The notes under the pieces: generated by a model
Databases searched by the model: none
Seen by the model: only the letters and a program-made list of their open reading frames with translations
Told to the model about the DNA's origin: nothing
Shown here: in pieces, positions 38,701-51,920 of the stretch
How positions within the stretch are numbered: the stretch's first letter is position 1
How the letters are laid out: each line of letters begins with the position of its first letter
Source of the DNA: Fratercula arctica
Taxonomy: Eukaryota; Chordata; Aves; Charadriiformes; Alcidae
Assembly (NCBI GenBank): GCA_947846985.1
Contig: CANTUZ010000020.1
Location: 5,119,459 to 5,183,458, forward strand
Direction of reading: 5' to 3'
DNA: 64,000 bases
Program-made: the position numbers and the translations under genes

Positions 38701-40100
38701 AGGCCAAGTCAATCCAACCAGCTGTTTTAATTTAGCTCTTTGGTTCATTACGCTTTGCTGTGCCCTTAACCCTTCCGTTCCCAGGGTGGGAGCTCCCCCA
38801 GAGCGGGCTCACAGCGGGGAGAGATGAGCAGAGCATCGCTGTGAGCTGCTGCATCACCTGCAGCACAAGGCCGCGCTACACCCCACTTCTTTGCAAGAAA
38901 ACATCATGTTTTGTGCTTAGCCATGGCTCCAGAAGAGCCTGAACCATGTCCCGGGACACATGCAAACCAACAAGGGGCTCCTGTCCCTTTTGCTTCCAGC
39001 CTCAGGCCCAAGAAGAGCCGCTGGGCCACCCCAGGGTTGGCTGATAGGGCTGCAAACCTTCTCCACCTGTTTCCCATTTCCATCTCTGACCTTCTGTTGC
39101 TCAGGAGCAGGATCTGGCCCAGCTGGCGGGGCAGTGGAGGAAAACTCAACTGACCCTCTTTGCTCCTGCAAACGTTTGCCTGTTTTCCAGCCCGTGCAGT
39201 CCCATGCCCACAAAAGCACTTTCCTATTCTGAGAAAACTCCAGGCTCCCGTCTGCTCCTTGCCCCAAGCCAGCTCCTGACGCTTAACCACCAGGAGAAAG
39301 AGAAACTCCACCAAGAATTGCATTTGCCCCAAATAAAACTGGACTCCAGAAGGGAGAATCATTAATAAAAATCCAGTTCTGATTTTACTGGGGCAAAAAA
39401 AGAAAAGCCTAATGATCCATCCTAGAGATACATTTCGAAAGGGCTCTTAAACCCAGCTGTGGATTTCACTGGCCCTTATCTCGTCTCAAAGGCTGAGCAG
39501 CCAGCACGAGCTCCTCGTGGGCTGCAGCCTGGGGATGTCACTGCTGTCACTTACGCCACCAAAGATGACGGGCTCCGCACTGCGTGCTGCTCTATCCAGA
39601 GCCACAGCTGCAAATTTAGAAACGTTGCCTGCGTTTCTCTTTGTGCTCTCCCACGTCCTGCCCTGCCACAACTCCTGTCTGCTTGCATTTCATTTCTGAA
39701 AAAGCACTGCTTAGCAACCTGACAGCCTTTTCACTTCGAGCACAAGGCAACCAGTTCCTCCCATTCCCGCTCCTCCAACAGGGAAACCGTGGCAGGCACC
39801 CGGCCCCAGTCGCTTTACAGCACCATCTGAGACGGAGCCGGGGTTGTCACCCAGCGGTCTCGGTGACACGAGGGCAGCTTGTGTCACCTCTTGGCAGCTC
39901 CATGGGAAGACAGAAGGGTCCTCGTCCCTCCTGATGCCACAGAACTCATCTGTACTTCCACAACGAACGTTTCTGCTGTGGAATAATATCCCCACTGGAG
40001 CAAAGGATAGGTAATTACAGAGCCTTCAGTAAACCTTTTAAGCCATTCATCCGAAGTCCCCAGAGGGAAGCAGGTGAGACTCTAATACGCATTGCACAAG
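32750..40100. other. Intergenic region upstream of ELK4
   Basis: I find no coding exon with recognisable similarity and no CR1 tail here. It holds a poly-A run at 37205-37227, a 17-C run at 38205-38221, and AT-rich simple repeats (for example ATTT units near 34340). The open frames are short, overlapping and unsupported. An unannotated lncRNA cannot be excluded. Confidence 0.5.
38205..38221 (+). repeat. 17-C homopolymer (G17 on the minus strand)
   Basis: An uninterrupted run of 17 C follows GATAT. G runs this long on one strand can form G-quadruplexes and often vary in length between individuals. Confidence 0.97.
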
Positions 40101-43100
40101 AGATACGTATCTAGGGTATTTTATTTTATAAAAATCTCTCCCCTCCCTTTGCGGTTGGTTTAAAGGGAATGGCAAAACAAACCAGGTAAGCTGCAAGTCA
40201 CCGCTGCCGCCGCTCCCAGCCCTCTCTTCCACGGCGGACCCACCGCGGGACCGGCACAGACTCTGCGGGAGCTGCTCAGCAGATGAGCTGCTGGTGAACA
40301 GAGAAGGGCCTTGGACCAACGAGGAGACTTCTTCTTGCTCCACAGTTTGGAAACACGCAATCTCCCCAGTTGCCTTCGGCTGAGAGCGGAGGGAGGCAGG
40401 ATGGGGCAGGTCCAAAATGAAGGAGGAGTGCTGTGAAAGAGTCTGGAGCGAGGGAGAAGAGCAAAGGGGGACAGATAAAAGCACAAGACGGGCGTGAGTC
40501 ATGTTGGCGTACGGCCTCCAAAGGGTGCCCTCAAGCAAAGAGGATATGAAGTAAATTCATAGTCAGGCAAAAATCCACTAAAACAAAAGGCAACCCAGAA
40601 TAGGCTCTTGCATACCTGTCTCCTCTGGCTCATCGTTAAAGGTTCAGCATCACACGAACTCGGGCTGCGGTTCTTGCTGGCATCTGGTCACGCTTGGCCA
40701 GGCCAGGGCAGAGGTGGGAGCACCCACGGCTCCCCGGGGCAGGCCCAGATCTCCAGCTAATCCCTGCAAAAGCCACCTGCCTTCCCCCGAGGGGAGAGCT
40801 CTCTCCAAAGAGACAACATGAGGGTTGCAGGTCTCACACACTTCCACTTGCACGCACAGGAAAGAAACCCCGCTGCAGGCAGCTACTTTCCGTCCAGCCT
40901 CTCCACACCTACCCGCTTATGAGCTAAGGATGAAGGAGTTTAAGCCGGGATCCAGAAACCAGCCCTCCCAGACCTTTGGGGAAAGCTTGGATCCGAACTC
41001 AAGCAGCGTGGCTCCAGCTATTTCTGTCGTAAACCCCGCTCTCCCGCCTGGGGATTAGGAAAGCAAGCAGTGCAGGTGTTCTCCAAGAAACACGCAAGCC
41101 GGGCACGCCAGCGCTTTGGAAGCCTCAGAGCAGCTCCATTAGCTGCGGCTCCGCTGCCGCCCTGCAGCTGGGAGAGCCCTGCGCCGGTTCCCCGCCACGC
41201 CGGGGCTGGAAGCTGGCCAGCGAGCCTTCCTCCAGCTGCTTGTTTTTGCCATAAAGAATCCAAAGCCCAGGCCAGCTTTTGTAGTGTTTCTCCTCTGCAG
41301 AAACACCGTTTCAGCACACTGAAGTTTCCACTTTGAAGAAACTTTTGCCGTTTATAGGGGCCAAAGGCATGGGGGAAGCGGACCCTTCTCTTTGGTGCTT
41401 GTATAGGGACCCACAACACCGGGTCCTGGGCTGGACTGTGACCCTGCAGCACTGGAACAACAACCAGCAGGAGAAACAAGTTCATCACGGGGACCCTCAG
41501 TGCACCAGAGAACCTCAGTGGTGGAAAGCGCCCTACCCCATCTGTCTCCAACCTCCACAGCAACAGCATCTCCTTTGGGGCAGCACAGGCATGCCCAAAT
41601 ATTCTAGACTAGGATGAAATCAAGAATTTTCAGCTCACTCACTCCTTCTTTCCCTGAAGTCACACTGCAGTAGCTTCTCAACAAAGCTGGAAGAGCTCCG
41701 GTCACTGCGCTGAGGAAGGAACAGCCACCAACCACCAGCAAACACCGCCAGCCACGCGATGCTGTCACTGGGATGGATTGGTCTATAGCTTGTCTTTCTA
41801 GCACAGAAGTTTGGTGTCTCGTCCAGAGATGCTTGTACCAGCCCTTAGAGCAGGACACCATATCCATGCCCACCAGCCTGGCTTTTCCCTTCCCCAGAGT
41901 CATCACTCGAAAAGGGCTGGGGGGACCGGAGAACAACCTCTCTGCTGTATGAACATGCCCTCCGCAGGGCAGGGAAAAGAATTTAGCTCATTTCCCTGTC
42001 CTTATTTTGGGTACAACCCAACACTCCTCACCAAAGCCAGCTCAAGGGCAGCTTGAGACAAGTGGAAGAGCGTTGGGGTAACAGAAATGGCACGAGCACA
42101 CCTGAGTTGAAAAGAGCCTCCAGGCGCTAAATATCAGCTTGAGACATGCTGGCAAAGCCACATAGAAAGGGCACACTGCCTATCTCAAACTCCTGACGCT
42201 TATTCTTTGTTTGTGCAAGCACCTAATTCCCTCCCAGATGTTTGCAAAAGCTCGGGAAGTTGGCACAGTCGCAAGGAGTTGGCCTTTAATTAACCAGAAG
42301 TCAAATACAAAAAGGACGTCAGCAACCTGTGAGCTGCACTGCTCCCTCTGCCCGGAGCGTACAGCTCTTCTCTGGGTCCGTACACACCCCTGTCGCTCCA
42401 TACCAATGCTCTTTCATGCCAGCATGTAAAAAATGACTTTGCTGGTGCTGCTTACATTTCTCCTGATGCCCTTTCGACACGCACCATTGAGCGAGCTGAA
42501 CAGACGCATCTCCCGCCCCCCTCAAACCGTAGCCGTAACGTCACGCTCCCCAAGGACGCCGACGTGCCCAGCGTCAGTCGGGTGAAAAACCACCAACGCA
42601 GAAAAGCAGAGGTCGGGAGAACACAACCACCGTCTCAGCCACACCAGAAAAGCCGTCCCCAATGTCCCGTCAAGCCCCCGCAGCCGCTGCACAGCACACA
42701 AACACGCCTCTGCCTGGATGCACCTGGGTTTCCGAGCGGCTCCAGCCAGCACAAATCCTCTCTGGCTGCCTCCGAAATGCTGCTGACACCCAGAGCCCCG
42801 GGACGCCGACGTGACTCACTGCCACAGCAGCCCAGGGGGTGCCTCACGGTGGGGATGGAGAGCTGTAGGCCAGTTCTTGCCTGTCACACCGCAGCAGGCA
42901 GGTGACACCCACAAGCTGCGCAAAGGGATCCGGTAAAGCTGTCCTCTGCCCTGGCCCCACGTCCCTGCACACACACTCACCCTGAATTAACTTGGGTTTC
43001 CATCACATGTATTTAAGAGACAATAGTACCAGAAACAGGCCATGAATATAGGTCATCCGCGAACAGGGGTAGTGGATCTCCTATAATTTGTTAAAGAGAG

Positions 43101-43196
43101 TCATTTCCCTCTCTTCATTAGTGCAGTGGTTTTTGCGTTGTTTGCCTGGCTCCGGGGCTTCCTGGACGCAGCCTCGCAAGGATGAGCAGCAAGAGC
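40100..43196 (-). other. Probable 3' UTR of the KLF15-like gene
   Basis: Downstream of the TAG at 43197-43199, no coding exon is visible. Minus-strand polyadenylation candidates are ATTAAA at 42285-42290 and AATAAA at 40120-40125. These imply a 3' UTR of about 0.9 or 3.1 kb; I cannot choose between them. Confidence 0.4.
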
Positions 43197-46965
<3,769 letters not shown>

Positions 46966-47072
46966 TTGTTGACTCACGTCCTCTCCCCAGACAAACCTCT
47001 TGGCTCGGCAGGATCAGAAACCTCTGTAAGAGCTCAGCTGGGGCTCCTGAGGCTGGGGAAGTCTTCATTCAT
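46966..47072 (-). other. KLF15-like exon 2 leader with upstream ATGs
   Basis: A good acceptor (TTCCCTTGCAG) places the exon start at 47072. The first bases of the exon are ATGAATGAAG, giving two upstream starts. ATG at 47072-47070 opens a 12-codon frame ending in TGA at 47036-47034. ATG at 47068-47066 opens a 95-codon frame that runs past the main start (46965) to 46781 in another frame. The exon start is inferred from the splice signal. Confidence 0.6.
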
Positions 47073-48689
47073 CTGCAAGGGAACACCACCAAGGTTATTT
47101 CCAAATTATTTCTTAAGAATAAACAAGAAAACCTCAACCTTTCAATAAAATGGATTGTGCATTAGAAAGAAAACATCCAAACCAGTCAGTGGCCTTTGTT
47201 TTTAAAGAGTCTGTTGCTCCAAAAACACATGCTAACTGTTTTCCTATGCAGGATACCAACAGGCTGCAAAGAGCTAGATTCCCCCCAGAAGCAAACTTCT
47301 CCAGGGAGTTTATTAAGGTAAAAATACACAATGAAACACTTCATCCCTCTTCCACCTACGCCAGAGGGCAGGTATGTGCTGCTAGACGGCAGAGAGGACG
47401 ACTTGTGGCTTACAACTAGGAGTTAACTGAGATCCAAGAGAGGGTCCTGGTTTCTCCACACTGCCAATGTTGGTACAACCGCAACCTGGTGCAGACCTGC
47501 GACGGCTGGATTAAATAAAGCTAACAGCTTTGGGAACAGGTAACAAGGCAGCTCTGAGAGTGCCTGCTGCCGAACTGCTTGGGGCCCTGGTGAGCCCTCA
47601 CCAGCAGCCACACCGCTGCGGTTCCGCTGGCGATCGGCGCCTGAACGAGCACGTTTAAAGCCAGGTCAGGCAGGTCTGCCCCGGCCCAGTCCCACCTCCA
47701 GAGAGCATCGCAGACAGTCTGGGGTCAGCTCACAGGGCCCTCAAGGACACAAACACCGCGTTTCAAACAGGTGAGAAAGACCACAACATCTCCAGGTTAG
47801 ACCTGTGCGGTCTCCAGAAGGCGGCTGGTCTCCCAGGATTCAGCACATGGAAGCCCACAGGCTCTACTGGGAGCCCAGTGCCGGAGCAGCCACACGCCAT
47901 CCCTGCCCCTGCCAGAGGACAGCCTGGAGGCTGCATCCTGCTCCTGCAACACCTGAACCACCCGAGAAGGCAGGATCTTCTCACTTTTCGCCTTTAATGC
48001 AGAAAGTGAGTTTCCAGGAGAAAGAAAACCTATGCCAAAGTCTCTTATGAACCTTTCCCAGAGTAAGTGACTGAGTCCATGAGATTTCTACAGAGCTGCA
48101 AACCAGTCAAGCCAGTCCTTGTTATCAGTGCTCCTCAGGGTCCCCAGAGCTGGGAAAGGGGATTTTGGAGAAGCAGTTTGGATGTGATATAAAGGCTCTT
48201 CTCCTTAAGAAGAAGTAATCCCCACATCGTTCAAAATCTGCTATGAGGAAGATGTCACATTGCTGGGGGCCATTTGCAGCGCTGCCCACAGTCTGTCTCC
48301 AGCACAACTCTGCACCAACAAGTCACGATGAGCACAGGCCATCGCTGCGCACACGTGAGGTAAGAAAGGTGTTTGGGCCAATCTCAACCTTCAGGCTTCA
48401 AGTTTTCATCACAACACAAATTCGTGAACCATCGCCTTCAAGGCAGCACCCAATTCCACTCCTTCCTCCACACCAATTTTATGATCTCTTTCTGATCTCT
48501 GCTTCTCTGATTCTCGTCTCCTCTTTCTACACTACAAGCTTCAGAGGCTAGAAAAGCCTTCCCCCTCTGGCTACCAAACACCGCTGTTTACCTCTTCCAG
48601 AAAGGCTTAAAACCTGATTTTCCAACAAGGTCTCCTTGCAGAGCAGCATGGGAAGTCTCCATCCCTTCAGTATGCCCCCAGGACAACCA

Positions 48690-48745
48690 AATTAAACTAT
48701 AAACTCCTCAGCGCTGGAGCTGAGTACGTATCTTGCAAATTCAGC
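48690..48745 (+). repeat. Possible ancient LINE (L2/L3-type) tail
   Basis: AACTATAAACTCCTCAGCG followed by a GGAGCTGAGTACGTATCTTG block resembles the ACTGTAAACTCCTTGAGGGC ... GTCTT tail of ancient LINEs. It is diverged, so the call is tentative. Confidence 0.35.
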
Positions 48746-48799
48746 ATGAACAGTTCTGTTGAACTGACAACAGGAAGAAAAGCACAACCACAGGGCAGG

Positions 48800-48985
48800 A
48801 AGGTCCGGTGGTTAAGATGCTGGTTGGGGACTAAGGAGATCTGAGCAGGGTCTCCTGCTCTGCTGCAGCCTTCTCATGCCACCTCGGGGTAGTTGCTGGA
48901 TTGCTCTGGTCCTCAGTGTCCCATCTGAGTGGGGGCAATAGTAACGTCCTACCTTGCAGAGCGGTGCTAAGGAGAAATGTGGGAC
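48800..48985 (+). repeat. MIR-type ancient SINE
   Basis: The segment follows the MIR order: a tRNA-like GGTCCGGTGGTTAAGATGC, a CTGCTCTGCTGC block, a CCTCAGTGTCCCATCTGAG block (MIR: CCTCAGTTTCCTCATCTGTA), then GGGGGCAATAGTAACGTCCT and ACCTTGCAGAGCGGTGCTAAGG. Divergence is high, as expected for an element predating the mammal-bird split. Confidence 0.75.
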
Positions 48986-49274
48986 CTGGTGGCATGCTCC
49001 ATTACTAACACACATTGTAGATACCTGTCACAGATGTCAGCACCTTCTCAATCCAAGGCATTTTTGCAAATTACACGTCAACAGTGTCGTCAGCCCAGAG
49101 TAGCGACTGCAAGAAAATGGAGACCTGACTTTGGCCTTCAGTGAAGCGTACTGCAAGACAAGGTCAATGGCATTTTCAAGCTTCACTTTGCATTTCCATT
49201 CCTATAGTTTTTCAAATCCCTAGGAGCACTCAATTGCTGTATGAAATGAGCAGATGTGCAGTTGGAGCACATAG

Positions 49275-49335
49275 AGAAAAAGCAATTTGCCCAAGGTCAG
49301 CCAACAAGCAGGAGCCGGGAACCCAGCCGAGGGTT
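49275..49335 (-). repeat. MIR-type SINE fragment, reverse orientation
   Basis: ATTTGCCCAAGGTCAGCCAA followed by CAAGCAGGAGCCGGGAACCC is the reverse complement of the MIR segment that reads GGGTTCGAATCCCGGCTCTG ... GACCTTGGGCAAGT. It lies about 300 bp from the forward MIR. Confidence 0.6.
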
Positions 49336-49549
49336 ACGACTCTCCTCTCGTGACCAAACACCACCAACAAACACCTGTAACCTCTTCAGAGCCGGGACTG
49401 ACACTCACTGTGTCCGTGCAAAACCTGGACTTTCAGGACAACTCCAACACGCTAAATCAGTCAGACGCTTACAGCCAGCCCCACGTGCAGCCGATCCCGC
49501 AGTGATACGGGGATGCCCCACGCGTTGACCCACCAAGGACAGCCGAGCG

Positions 49550-50060
49550 TGGGCAAAGTCCGTCCCCACGGCTGAAGTCTGTCCCCACAGCTGTCCTCAA
49601 ACCCCACGGCGGGGCACAGAGCCAGGAGCAGGCTGGAACCCCCCCGGGGACGAGGAGACAGAGCCTGACCCGGCGACTCGCTTCGTCCCCGGGGGGGAGG
49701 AAAAAAATCACACACCCCCCAACCCCGCCGCCCTTGCCCCCGCCGAGCCGCCCCTCCGCGGGTGCGGGCAGCTCCGCGGACCGGGTGCCTCCCCCGGCAC
49801 CCCCTTACCCGGCTCCGGTCCATGCTGGCACGGCGGCTCCGCGGCGCGGGGGCGGCTCCCGGCCCGCCCCGCCCCGCCCCGCCGGGGGCTCGGCTCCGGC
49901 CGCCGGCCCCGTTGGCGGCCGGTGCCCGGTACGGCCCGGCACGGCAGCTGCCCGGCCCCGAACTGCCCCCCCCCCCCGGCCCTGAAACACCCCCCCGGCC
50001 CTGAAACACCCCCTCGGGCCGCCGGGGTTGGGGTTGTCCCGGGTCTGACACCTTGTCCGA
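49550..50060 (-). promoter_or_regulatory. CpG-island promoter of the KLF15-like gene
   Basis: A CpG-dense block around the inferred first exon. It carries GC boxes (CCCGCCCCGCCCCGCCC near 49865) and, near 49965-50015, a tandem duplication of an 18-19 nt unit with a C-run. On the minus (sense) strand these are long G-runs. No TATA box is seen, consistent with a dispersed CpG-island start. Confidence 0.65.
49809..50000 (-). other. KLF15-like exon 1 (5' end approximate)
   Basis: A strong minus-strand donor, GAGCCGG then GTAAGG, ends this exon at 49809. Fifteen nt upstream is ATGGACCGGAGCCGG. If spliced to the acceptor at 47072, that ATG frame reads 5 codons here and 12 in exon 2, then stops, so it is an upstream ORF rather than the main start. 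The 5' end is a guess from the CpG island. Confidence 0.5.
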
Positions 50061-50409
50061 CTGCTGGAGCTGGTCCTCGAGGAGATGCCTCAGACCCTGC
50101 CGCCGCTTGCCATCGTCTCCTCTCCTTCTTCATTTACGCTGGAAACCGTCCAATTTCTCCAGCATTTCAGGGGAAAAAAGTCGAGTCCGAGCAGGTAGCA
50201 GCAGTAACGGTTGCTGCCGGCATCCATTTGGATACAGGCTTTCATTTCAGGAGGAACAGTTTTGGCAGGGTCATGATGTTCAGATGCTGCTGCTGTGATA
50301 GGGAGGTACATGGGGTCTTCTGTCCTCATCCTGGCTTTGCAGGCACCTTGTGGCTTCCTGAGGGAGTCACAGAACAGTTTGGGTTGGAGCCCGTGCAAGG
50401 CCAAGTTGA

Positions 50410-50632
50410 GAATGGCCTTGGGGCTGCCTTTGACAGGGGAAAACTTTTCACAATGAGAACAATTGGCCACTGGAATAATCTCCCCGGGGAAACGGTAGAT
50501 TCCCCATCACTGGACACTTTGAAGATTCAGCTGGACAGGGTGCTAGGCCATTTTGCCTAGGCTGTGCTTTTGCCAAGAAAGGCTGGACCAGATGATCCTT
50601 GAAGTCCCTTCCAACCTGGGATTCTCTGACAG
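50410..50632 (+). mobile_element. CR1 LINE 3' fragment between SLC45A3 and the KLF15-like gene
   Basis: The translated remnant WNNLPGETVDSPSLDTLK is the well-known C-terminal end of the CR1 reverse-transcriptase ORF. It is followed by the tail GCTGGACCAGATGATCCTTG, AAGTCCCTTCCAACCTGGG and ATTCTCTGA. It is 5'-truncated and decayed. A short reverse-oriented CR1-like end (AGTCACAGAACAGTTTGGGT) lies just upstream near 50365. Confidence 0.92.
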
Positions 50633-51269
50633 TCGGCTGAGCCCCACCGGACCACGCAGAGCAGCAGGCTCGCAGGCCGCCTGCCAGCAATCCTCTGCCA
50701 GCAGCAGTGGCTTTCCAGGCTCGCGGGGTCACTCCGAAATGCCGGGTGTTCCTTATGGCATGACAGGAGCCACACACCCTGCGACAGAAAAAAGCATGAG
50801 AGTAACAAAAATGACAGCGTGCTGCCCCACGCACAGGGCAAACGCACAGAGAGAGGAATTGTGTTTACCTTGGCGCTCTCAAACCTCTTGTAGGGTTTGA
50901 TGGTGACAGTGGTTTGGGGTTAAATATTTAAGCAGAAGGACAATTTTGAGGCAGGAAGTGCCCATCTAGGAAAAGGTAGTTTCTCTTGCCCACCACAGCG
51001 AGCCCCATAAACCCAAGGAATTGAGTGCTGAGTTTCTTTCTCTGCTTAGTAAGAAGCATGAGATTTGAGCCTGAACAGAAACTCCCGGACTAGAGCAAGG
51101 CTCCACATTTGAAAAAAAAACAAACCAACCCAAACAGACAAAAAAACCCAGAACAAAAGACCCCGAAAAAACCAAACCAAAATAAAAAAAATCCAATGAT
51201 GAAGGTGCATGGCCATTTGGAAAGGGCTGCTCGCAGCTCTTCCCCGGACTCGCTGCTGTGCCTCTGGGT

Positions 51270-51920
51270 GTCACTTACCCCGTGTCTCAGCATCACAGTC
51301 TTTAACGTACGTGCTGATAATACTTAAATTCCTTGCAGGGACCGGGAAAGTCTTCACTCTTCAGAATCCTCAGGCACTACCTACTGCGATACTGCAGGGC
51401 TCAAACACAAATGGCTTTGATTTACACCGTGCCACACAATGACTGGGGATGGCAACAGGGAGCAGTTCTTCCCCTGGGTTTGTACAGCACCTAGCGGAGC
51501 GAGCGGGATCTTCACGCCGGAGACCCACCACCAACACGCTGCAGCGAGTCACGGGGAACGGCAGGCGGCTCCGCGCCGCCTCGTCCGCCCGCTCGGCGGA
51601 GGAAGGGGGAGGGAGCGGAGGCAGCCCCTTCCCCGGGGGGCGCTCGGCGGGAGCACCGTGCGCTCGGGGGTCTCACCGGCGGATCGGGGGTTTGGCCTGG
51701 GGAAGGTGCAGCCCCGGGGCTCGGGGCTGGGCTCGGAGCCCGGATCCCGCTGTCCCCGCAGAGGGCGGGGCATCCCTTCGCCCCGCCCCTGACCACGCCC
51801 CTCCGACCACGCCCACTTCCCCGCCCTTCACCGCCACAGCGCCCCCCAGCGGCCGCCGCCACCCCCCGCTGCAGGGCGCGCTGTGCCGCGCCGTCCGTCA
51901 GCGACACACACACACAATCG
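51270..51920. promoter_or_regulatory. Second CpG island with GC/CACCC-box array
   Basis: CpG-dense from about 51,520 to 51,900. At 51778-51830 there are clustered CCCCGCCCC, CCACGCCCC, CCACGCCCA and CCCGCCC boxes, which are Sp1/KLF-type sites. Minus-strand splice donors occur at the island (CCG then GTGAGA, exon end 51677) and at its 3' side (GGG then GTAAGT, exon end 51279). It could be an alternative promoter of the KLF15-like gene or start a non-coding RNA. No ORF in it is convincing. Confidence 0.5.

Larger units (their letters stand above)
47073..49808 (-). other. KLF15-like intron 1
   Basis: A 2.7-kb intron between the CpG-island exon and the main coding exon. It contains ancient MIR-like repeats at 48800-48985 and 49275-49335 and an L2/L3-like tail near 48690-48745. 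No coding exon is recognised. Confidence 0.6.

Noticed and set aside
46966..46977. Upstream GTG start giving a four-residue longer KLF15-like protein
   Set aside because: GTG is not a usual start in vertebrates, and the ATG at 46965 begins MV as KLF15 does.
49461..50051. 196-aa minus-strand frame through the KLF promoter island
   Set aside because: Composition-driven. It crosses the splice donor at 49808, and the joined transcript stops after 17 codons.
50363..50395. Reverse-oriented CR1 end next to the forward CR1
   Set aside because: AGTCACAGAACAGTTTGGGT fits the reverse CR1 end, but only about 30 bp match, too little for a separate element.
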